Assembly (NCBI GenBank): GCA_013298265.1
Contig: JAAFHE010000288.1
Coordinates: 1-5,715, forward strand
Direction of reading: 5' to 3'
Length of the DNA: 5,715 bases
DNA from: Lysobacterales bacterium
GTDB taxonomy: Bacteria; Pseudomonadota; Gammaproteobacteria; Xanthomonadales; Rhodanobacteraceae
Below are positions 1 through 4,786 of this stretch, piece by piece. The position numbers were made by a program, and so were the translations under genes. The notes below the pieces were generated by a model, which was not told the DNA's origin, did not search any database, and worked only from the letters and a program-made list of their open reading frames with translations. Each line of letters starts with the position of its first letter. Position 1 is the stretch's first letter.

Positions 1-59
1 GCCGGAACAGGGCTTCTTGGCCTCCGGTCGGGAGGGGCAGCTTCAGTCCTGAGCGCTGA
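1..59. other. Downstream flank of the operon, no gene seen
   Basis: These bases follow the stop of the lipoprotein gene. There is no ATG, GTG or TTG on the minus strand that could begin another gene here. A five-base-pair inverted repeat (CCTCC/GGAGG, 21-35) is present but has no T-tract on either strand, so it is not a convincing terminator. Confidence 0.5.
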
Positions 60-809
60 TCAGGGCTTCTGCGCCGCTGTGGCGTCGATAGCACGGAATA
101 CATCGATTGCGGCAGCCGACCAGACACTCCAGGTATGTCCGCCTTCGCGGCGCAGCACCTGCATAGGCGGCAACACTGTTTCGAGCAGCGGCAGCGCGGC
201 GCGCAGCCTGTCCTTGTCGCCGTAGCTCAGCCAGACGCGTTGTGCCTGCGCGGGTTTCGTCGTCCAGGTCTGCAGATGTCGCCACAGCTCGCGCTGCCAC
301 GTGTCCGCGTTGACGGGCTGCGGCGGTCCCGGCTGCCAGTGAACGAGCCCGCCGGCGTCGCGGATCTCGCGCAGCAGCGCTGCGTCACCCAGATAGGGGG
401 CGAACAGCACGAGGCCGTCGACGGCGCCCGGGTAGGCGGCGTCATACAGCAGAGTACCCATGCCGCCCATCGAGGCGCCCGCCAGCCAGATCGATCGGTA
501 ACCCTGCGTGCGAGCCGGCTGCACGATCTCGCGCTGCAGGCGCTGCGGTGCATCGCCGGCGCGGTAATACGGCAGCGTGAGCGCGGCAAGCGTCACATCG
601 GCGTCCGGCCAGGCCGACTGGATTGCCTCGGCGATGCCGCTGCGTTGCAGCGCGGCGAGATCGTCCGCGCGTCCCGGCAGCACGACGACGAGGCGCTGCG
701 CGGCCTGTGGTGCAGCGATGCGTTGCGTCGGAATCGGCTGACGGATGTCGCCGCTCGCGGCGCAGCCGCCGAGCGCGATCAGGGCGATAGCTATGGCGAG
801 AGCCTTCAT
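60..809 (-). CDS. Alpha/beta-hydrolase lipoprotein
   Basis: A 249-residue predicted lipoprotein. The signal peptide MKALAIAIALIALGGCAAS has a lipobox ending at Cys16, and the +2 residue is Ala rather than Asp, which favours outer-membrane sorting in a Gram-negative cell. The mature part has the order of a serine hydrolase: strand and likely oxyanion turn VVVLPGRADD (41-50), nucleophile elbow IWLAGASMGGMG (107-118) with Ser113 in GxSxG, strand GLVLFAPYLG (132-141), an acidic segment YGDKDR (196-201) offering Asp198 or Asp200, and catalytic His225 in EGGHTW (222-227). The start at 809 is chosen over an in-frame codon at 920 because only this one puts the signal peptide at the N-terminus, and it makes an ATGA overlap with the upstream methyltransferase gene. 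Upstream GGTGG (821-817) is a weak ribosome site, consistent with translational coupling. It may cleave or transfer an acyl ester in the envelope; the substrate is unknown. Confidence 0.87.
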   Translation of the reverse strand: MKALAIAIALIALGGCAASGDIRQPIPTQRIAAPQAAQRLVVVLPGRADDLAALQRSGIAEAIQSAWPDADVTLAALTLPYYRAGDAPQRLQREIVQPARTQGYRSIWLAGASMGGMGTLLYDAAYPGAVDGLVLFAPYLGDAALLREIRDAGGLVHWQPGPPQPVNADTWQRELWRHLQTWTTKPAQAQRVWLSYGDKDRLRAALPLLETVLPPMQVLRREGGHTWSVWSAAAIDVFRAIDATAAQKP

Positions 810-1891
810 GGGTGTGCCACCGGCCGGAAGCGGTAGTGCGCGACGAGCCACTCGCTGCCACCGGCATAGCCGAACAGCTCGGCGCAGGCCATCCAGAACA
901 TGCGCCAGCGCTGGAACCACAGTTCGGCGGCGGCGCCGTAGGTCTGCCGGAACAACGGCAGTAACGCATCGCGCTGGCTATCCTGCGCTTCCAGCCAATG
1001 GTTGGCCGTCCGTTCGTAGTGCTGGCCGCTGAGCAGCCAGCGTGCGTCGAGGGTCAGCGATTCCTGGAACCAGGCCAGGGTCTCCGCGGAGGGCATGAGT
1101 CCACCGGTGAAGAAATGCCGGCCCATCCAGTTGTCCTCACCCTGGGTCTCGAACGGATAGTGCAGGGTGCGGTGACAGAAGATATGCACGAACAAGCAGC
1201 CGTCGCGGCGCAGCCAGCGCGAGATGCGCGCCAGCAGGGTGCGGTAGTTGCGCAGGTGTTCGAACATTTCCACCGACACGCAGCGGTCGAACGCCGCTGC
1301 GCCCAGTTCGAGCCGGTTCACGTCCTGGGTCAGCACGCGTACGTTGTGCAGGTTGCGCTCGACGCAGCGTGCCTCGATGTATTCGCGCTGCGGACCGGAG
1401 TTCGACACCGCCGTGATGCGCGCATTCGGATAGCGTTCGGCCATCCACAGCGTCAGCGATCCCCAGCCGCAGCCGAGTTCGAGAATGTCCTGACCGTCGG
1501 CGAGGAGCGCGCGTTCGGCGTACAGCGCGAGCATGGCCTCCTCGGCTTCGGCCAGGGTCTCGCTGCCGTTGGGGTAATAGCAGGACGAATACTTCAGCCG
1601 TGGCCCGAGGCAGCGCGCGAAGAACATCGGCGGCAATTCGTAGTGCTGGCGATTGGCCGCGTCGGTGTGGATCGCGACCGGACTTTCGCGCAGCTGCGCG
1701 AGCAGGGCCTGGAAGCGCTGTTCCTGCCGCACCGGTCCGCCGGCAGATTCGTCGCGCAGGCGCCGTGCGCAGAGGCGGCGTATGCCCAGCCGCAGCAACG
1801 CGTCGGGGATGAGACCCCGTTCGGCCAGGCCGAGCAGGCCGGGCGCGGCCTGCTCCGTGGGCAGTTCGAGCAAGGCGCTATCGGTGTTCAT
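806..1891 (-). CDS. Second CFA-fold SAM methyltransferase, coclaurine-N-methyltransferase-like
   Basis: A 361-residue class I SAM-dependent methyltransferase. It lacks the N-terminal lipid-binding domain layout of classical Cfa and instead matches, from memory, the plant coclaurine N-methyltransferase family and its bacterial relatives. Key blocks are HYELPPMFF (83-91), LKYSSCYYPNGSETLAEAEE (99-118), SAM motif ILELGCGWGSLTLWMAERYP (136-155), ITAVSNSGPQREYIE (159-173), VSVEMFEHLRNY (205-216), a Cys/His segment VHIFCHRTLHY (235-245), LLSGQHYERTANHWL (286-300) and the C-terminal ELFGYAGGSEWLVAHYRF (338-355). Glu211-His212 corresponds to the Glu-His pair described as catalytic in the plant enzymes. 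There is no signal peptide. By context the substrate is more likely a lipid than an alkaloid, but this is inference. The start at 1891 has GGAG five bases upstream and overlaps the DUF1295 gene by 14 bases. The stop overlaps the next ATG (ATGA). Confidence 0.9.
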   Translation of the reverse strand: MNTDSALLELPTEQAAPGLLGLAERGLIPDALLRLGIRRLCARRLRDESAGGPVRQEQRFQALLAQLRESPVAIHTDAANRQHYELPPMFFARCLGPRLKYSSCYYPNGSETLAEAEEAMLALYAERALLADGQDILELGCGWGSLTLWMAERYPNARITAVSNSGPQREYIEARCVERNLHNVRVLTQDVNRLELGAAAFDRCVSVEMFEHLRNYRTLLARISRWLRRDGCLFVHIFCHRTLHYPFETQGEDNWMGRHFFTGGLMPSAETLAWFQESLTLDARWLLSGQHYERTANHWLEAQDSQRDALLPLFRQTYGAAAELWFQRWRMFWMACAELFGYAGGSEWLVAHYRFRPVAHP

Positions 1892-2669
1892 CGTCGCTCC
1901 GGGGAAACCAGGGAAACAGCATCGGCGTGCGGCGCTGGTAGTCGCGATAGTCCTCGCCCCGCGTGCGCAGGGCCTGCGCCTCGGTATACGGGATGCCGCT
2001 GACCCAGCGCAGGAACACGTACATGACTACCGGTCCGCTCCAGGCCAGCCAGGCGATCGGCGAGCCAATCGCGAGCAGTACATAAGCGAACCAATGCAAC
2101 CATTCGAAAAAGTAATTCGGGTGGCGCGAATAGCGCCACATTCCGTCGCGGCAGGTGCGGCCGCGGTTCGCCGGATCGGCACGGAAGCGGCGTAACTGGG
2201 CATCGGCAATCGCTTCGCCGACGACCGCGACCAGCCACACCAGCAGTGCCGCGCCCCAGGCCAGGCTCGGGCCGTCGACGGGATTGCGCGCAACGGCAAG
2301 GAACGGCAGCGCGAACGCGACGACCAGCAGTGCCTGGAACTGGAAGAACAGGAACCAGCGCATCGGCCCGTCGCCCCAGAGGCGGCGCAGGTGAGCATAG
2401 CGGCCGTCCTCGTCCTCGCCGCGAACGCGGCGCCACAGGTACGCGGCCAGACGCAGCCCCCAGACACCGCCGAGCAGCGCGAGCGTGATGCGCGGCCAGG
2501 TCGCACCATCGCCGAGCAGGGCAAGTACGATCGCCGCGCCGCCGACTCCGGCGGCCCAGATCACGTCGACGATGCCGGCGTTGCGCTTGCGCTGCTGCCA
2601 GAACCAGCCGGCTGTCTGCGCGACCGCGGCGAGCAGCCAGACGATGGCCATTGCGGCTGCGGCGTTCAT
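1878..2669 (-). CDS. DUF1295 / steroid 5-alpha-reductase-like integral membrane protein
   Basis: A 263-residue polytopic inner-membrane protein of the DUF1295 family, related to the C-terminal domain of steroid 5-alpha-reductases and to isoprenylcysteine methyltransferases. Hydrophobic segments lie roughly at 6-24, 33-52, 61-79, 105-126, 136-155 and 190-222, suggesting about six passes. Family signatures are RNAGIVDVIWAAG (29-41), VWGLRLAAYLWRR (69-81), EDEDGRYAHLR (85-95), the strongest motif GMWRYSRHPNYFFEWLHW (176-193), SGIPYTEAQ (224-232) and YRDYQRRTPMLFPWFP (241-256). In related eukaryotic enzymes the equivalent C-terminal region binds NADPH, so a reductase acting on a membrane lipid is plausible but not shown. 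The ATG at 2669 has GGGGA five bases upstream. An ATG at codon 7 is an alternative. The gene lies 30 bases after cfa, and its last 14 bases overlap the next methyltransferase gene. Confidence 0.9.
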   Translation of the reverse strand: MNAAAAMAIVWLLAAVAQTAGWFWQQRKRNAGIVDVIWAAGVGGAAIVLALLGDGATWPRITLALLGGVWGLRLAAYLWRRVRGEDEDGRYAHLRRLWGDGPMRWFLFFQFQALLVVAFALPFLAVARNPVDGPSLAWGAALLVWLVAVVGEAIADAQLRRFRADPANRGRTCRDGMWRYSRHPNYFFEWLHWFAYVLLAIGSPIAWLAWSGPVVMYVFLRWVSGIPYTEAQALRTRGEDYRDYQRRTPMLFPWFPRSDDEHR

Positions 2670-2698
2670 GCGGGTCCCCGCAGGGTCGGCGTTCTCAT
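2666..2698 (-). CDS. Possible 10-codon mini-ORF bridging cfa and the DUF1295 gene
   Basis: The only gap in the operon holds an ATG at 2698, one base beyond the cfa stop (2702-2700), followed by nine codons (peptide MRTPTLRGPA) and a TGA at 2668-2666. That TGA overlaps the DUF1295 ATG in an ATGA arrangement. A purine-rich GGAAGG (2709-2704) sits five bases upstream of the mini-ORF start. It might let terminating ribosomes be passed on to the DUF1295 start, or it may be a chance ORF. I see no evidence that the peptide itself has a function. Confidence 0.2.
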   Translation of the reverse strand: MRTPTLRGPA

Positions 2699-2699
2699 C

Positions 2700-4007
2700 T
2701 CAGCCTTCCAGTCGGCCGAGGCCGGTCAGGTATTCCGCGCTGCGGCAGTCGGGACGCGCGAGCAACAGTTGCGCCACGCCGATGGAACGTTCGAGGAAAC
2801 CGCCCTCGCAGTAGGCGAGATAGAACTCCCACAGGCGCAGGAAGGGTTCGTCGAAACCTTGCGCGAGCACCGCGTCGCGCTGCTGCAGGAAGCGTTCGCG
2901 CCAGGTGTGCAGGGTGCGCGCGTAGGAGGCGCCGAAGTCCTCGAGATGGACCAGCGCGAGGTCGCTGCTGCTTGACTTGGCTGCGACCAGCGCCGCAATC
3001 GACGGGATGAAAGAGCCCGGGAACACATGCCGCTTGATGAAATCCACGGCGCGCAGGGCCTGATCGTAGCGATGGTCTTCGATCGTGATGGCCTGCAGCA
3101 GCGCCAGTCCGTCAGGCCGCAGCAGCCGGGTCAGCGCAGCGAAGTAGCCGGGCAGGTTGGCCGCGCCGATCGCCTCGACCATCTCGATCGAGACCAGCTT
3201 GTCGTACTGGCCGTGCAGGTCGCGATAGTCCTGCTGCAGGACAGTGACGCGATCCTGCAGGCCTGCCGCGGCCACGCGCGCGCTCGCCAGCGTGAACTGC
3301 TCGCGCGAAATCGTCGTGGTCGTCACGCGGCAACCGTAGCGCGACGCCGCATGCAGCGCGAAGCCACCCCAGCCGGTGCCGATTTCCAGCACGTGATCAT
3401 CCGGGCCCAGGCGCAGCTTTTCGGCGATGCGCTCGAGCTTGCGCAGCGAGGCATCTTCCAGCGAGTCCTCCGCACGGGCGAAGATCGCCGAGGAATACAT
3501 CAGGTCCGAGGACAGGAACAGGCGGAAGAATTCGTTGCCAAGATCGTAGTGCGCGGCGATGTTGCGGCGTGCGCCCTGGCGCGAGTTGGGCCGCAGCGCC
3601 TGCCAGGCGCGCAGTGTCCAGCCACCCAGCCGCGCGAAACCGGTTTCCATGCCGTCGAGCAGCGCGCGATTGCGCACGAGCAGGCGCACGAGGCCGACCA
3701 GGTCGTCACACTGCCAGTAGCCGTTGATATACGCCTCGCCCGCACCGACGCTGCCGCTCGCGGCAATCGCGCGATAGAAGCCCGGTTGCGACACGCGGAT
3801 CGTTATCGGTGCAGCGGCTGGCGCCGCTCCGGGCCGGGCTTCGCTCAGCTCCTCGCCGCCCAGCTCTTCGCAGCCCAGCTCATCGGTGATCCGGACGCGG
3901 CCGCCCTGCAGCGCGCGCATCTGCGCGAACAGCCGCAGGCGCAGCCAGCGGTCGAGCGCGCTCCAGCTGGTGGTGTAGTTCAGCGTCGCGGGAGCCGGTT
4001 CGCTCAT
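2700..4007 (-). CDS. cfa: Cyclopropane-fatty-acyl-phospholipid synthase family SAM methyltransferase
   Basis: A 435-residue enzyme of the CFA synthase family (COG2230), which transfers a methylene or methyl group from S-adenosylmethionine to the cis double bond of phospholipid acyl chains at the inner membrane face. The N-terminal lipid-binding domain includes GSVGAGEAYINGYWQCDDL (85-103). The catalytic domain starts with HYDLGNEFF (153-161), followed by MYSSAIF (170-176), SAM motif VLEIGTGWGGFALHA (206-220), QQDYRDL (258-264), EMVEAIG (275-281), LLQAITI (303-309) and the C-terminal FYLAYCEGGF (395-404). Against E. coli Cfa, Glu239, Tyr317 and Cys354 correspond to Glu278, Tyr362 and Cys400, but Cys139 is Ser173 and His266 is Gln305. 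The sequence resembles the C-terminal half of plant cyclopropane synthases more than E. coli Cfa. The start at 4007 is chosen over an in-frame ATG at 4055 because it gives an ATGA overlap with DUF1365 and has GAGG nine bases upstream. Whether the product is cyclopropane, methylene or methyl-branched lipid is open. Confidence 0.92.
   Translation of the reverse strand: MSEPAPATLNYTTSWSALDRWLRLRLFAQMRALQGGRVRITDELGCEELGGEELSEARPGAAPAAAPITIRVSQPGFYRAIAASGSVGAGEAYINGYWQCDDLVGLVRLLVRNRALLDGMETGFARLGGWTLRAWQALRPNSRQGARRNIAAHYDLGNEFFRLFLSSDLMYSSAIFARAEDSLEDASLRKLERIAEKLRLGPDDHVLEIGTGWGGFALHAASRYGCRVTTTTISREQFTLASARVAAAGLQDRVTVLQQDYRDLHGQYDKLVSIEMVEAIGAANLPGYFAALTRLLRPDGLALLQAITIEDHRYDQALRAVDFIKRHVFPGSFIPSIAALVAAKSSSSDLALVHLEDFGASYARTLHTWRERFLQQRDAVLAQGFDEPFLRLWEFYLAYCEGGFLERSIGVAQLLLARPDCRSAEYLTGLGRLEG
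3843..3887 (-). repeat. Three imperfect 15-base tandem repeats inside cfa
   Basis: On the plus strand three consecutive 15-mers run GCTCAGCTCCTCGCC (3843-3857), GCCCAGCTCTTCGCA (3858-3872) and GCCCAGCTCATCGGT (3873-3887). Neighbouring copies match at 12 of 15 positions. Read as protein they encode an acidic stretch of three five-residue units (core ELG/ELS) within residues 41-55 of the cfa product, just before an Ala/Pro-rich linker. The unit length is a multiple of three, so the frame is kept. This looks like local slippage duplication in a variable loop of the N-terminal domain. Confidence 0.7.
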
Positions 4008-4786
4008 GGGTGGGATCCTCGGGGATGGGTAAAGACGGGGGTGCGCTTGAGCCACAGGCGCAAGGCTTGCCAGTGGATTGCGCCGATCACTTGCGCGGTC
4101 ATCGCCGGATAGCGCCAGAGCACGCGCGCGAGCGCAGCGCTGTCGAGCGCCCGGCGCTGCAGCGACAAGGTGGCGTCGAAGCGGCGTTCACCCCCGCGCA
4201 GCAGTTCCATGTGCACGCGCAGGTCCTCACCGGGCGGGGTGAAGCGCCAGCGATAGTCCGCGTCCATTGCCTGGAACGGCGAGACGTGAAAGCCCTTGGC
4301 GAACGACCAGTGCAGGGCGCGGCCATGACGCTCGGCCTGGTCGGTAGGCAGTACATAGCTGTGCCGCTCGCCCCAGGGCGTATTGGTGATCTCGGCGAGC
4401 ACGAAGGCGAGTTCGCCGTTGGTTTCGAAGCCGTAGTAGAAGCTGACCGGATTGAAGGTGTAGCCGGCGTAGCGCAGGTGCGCGAGCAGGCGGATCGGAC
4501 CGGTGTGGTAGCGGCCTGTCACCGAGGCGACGCGCGTACGCACGGCTTCGGCGAGTGGCAGGTCGTGTGGCGCGAGGTAGTCGCTGCGGCGGAATTCGGC
4601 GAGGTTGCGCCGGTCCACCGACCACAGCCAGCGCGACCTGAATACGCGATCGATCTCGTCGAGATCGAGATACAGCTGCGCCATCCGGTAGCGGAACGCA
4701 TGCGGGTGCGCATCGTGGCGCCGGTGCCGCACGGTGCCTTCGTAGACGGCGCTGGCAAAGCCGTTCGACAGGGCGGACGCGCTCAC
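4004..4786 (-). CDS. DUF1365 domain-containing protein (GTG start)
   Basis: A 260-residue protein, full length for the DUF1365 family. Family signatures are seen throughout: the N-terminal YEGTVRHRRHDAHPHAFRYR block (15-34), RRSDYLAPHD (66-75), the hallmark LRYAGYTFNPVSFYYGF (104-120), EITNTPWGERHSYVL (132-146), KGFHVSPF (164-171), and the C-terminal helix AIHWQALRLWLKRTPVF (236-252). There is no signal peptide or clear transmembrane segment, so it is probably cytoplasmic or membrane-associated. The family has no firmly established biochemical activity that I know of; it co-occurs with FAD oxidoreductase and Cfa genes. The start is GTG at 4786, chosen because it overlaps the upstream stop (GTGA) and has AGGAG eight bases upstream. 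The 3' end overlaps the cfa start by four bases (ATGA), so the two are probably translationally coupled. Confidence 0.93.
   Translation of the reverse strand: MSASALSNGFASAVYEGTVRHRRHDAHPHAFRYRMAQLYLDLDEIDRVFRSRWLWSVDRRNLAEFRRSDYLAPHDLPLAEAVRTRVASVTGRYHTGPIRLLAHLRYAGYTFNPVSFYYGFETNGELAFVLAEITNTPWGERHSYVLPTDQAERHGRALHWSFAKGFHVSPFQAMDADYRWRFTPPGEDLRVHMELLRGGERRFDATLSLQRRALDSAALARVLWRYPAMTAQVIGAIHWQALRLWLKRTPVFTHPRGSHP
4017..4020 (-). promoter_or_regulatory. Ribosome binding site that fixes the cfa start at 4007
   Basis: The minus strand reads GAGGA at 4020-4016, with GAGG nine bases ahead of the ATG at 4007. It lies within the last codons of the DUF1365 gene and supports the shorter cfa product over the 451-residue version that starts at 4055. 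Confidence 0.65.

Noticed and set aside
21..35. Inverted repeat CCTCC-GGTCG-GGAGG downstream of the operon as a terminator
   Set aside because: The stem is only five pairs and there is no T-tract on either strand.
43..300. 85-codon minus-strand frame overlapping the end of the lipoprotein gene
   Set aside because: It is Arg/Ala-rich, has no motif, and overlaps the region that encodes the catalytic His of the hydrolase in another frame.
810..920. Upstream start giving the lipoprotein 37 extra residues
   Set aside because: It would bury the lipobox signal peptide inside the protein and would overlap the methyltransferase gene by over 100 bases.
998..2002. Long open frame on the plus strand (334 codons) opposite the second methyltransferase
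   Set aside because: It is antisense to a gene with clear SAM-methyltransferase motifs, its translation has no recognisable domain, and long mirror frames are expected in GC-rich coding DNA.
2670..2681. GCGGG/CCCGC near-palindrome before the DUF1295 start as a regulatory hairpin
   Set aside because: With five pairs the loop would be two bases; with four pairs it is weak. Such matches are common in GC-rich DNA, so it is mentioned only with the mini-ORF.
4008..4055. Upstream ATG giving cfa 16 extra residues
   Set aside because: The start at 4007 has a well-placed GAGG and an ATGA overlap; the extra residues are low-complexity and lie inside the DUF1365 gene.
3027..4112. Long open frame on the plus strand (361 codons) opposite cfa
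   Set aside because: It is a mirror of the cfa coding strand, rich in Arg, Gln and Ala, with no family resemblance.
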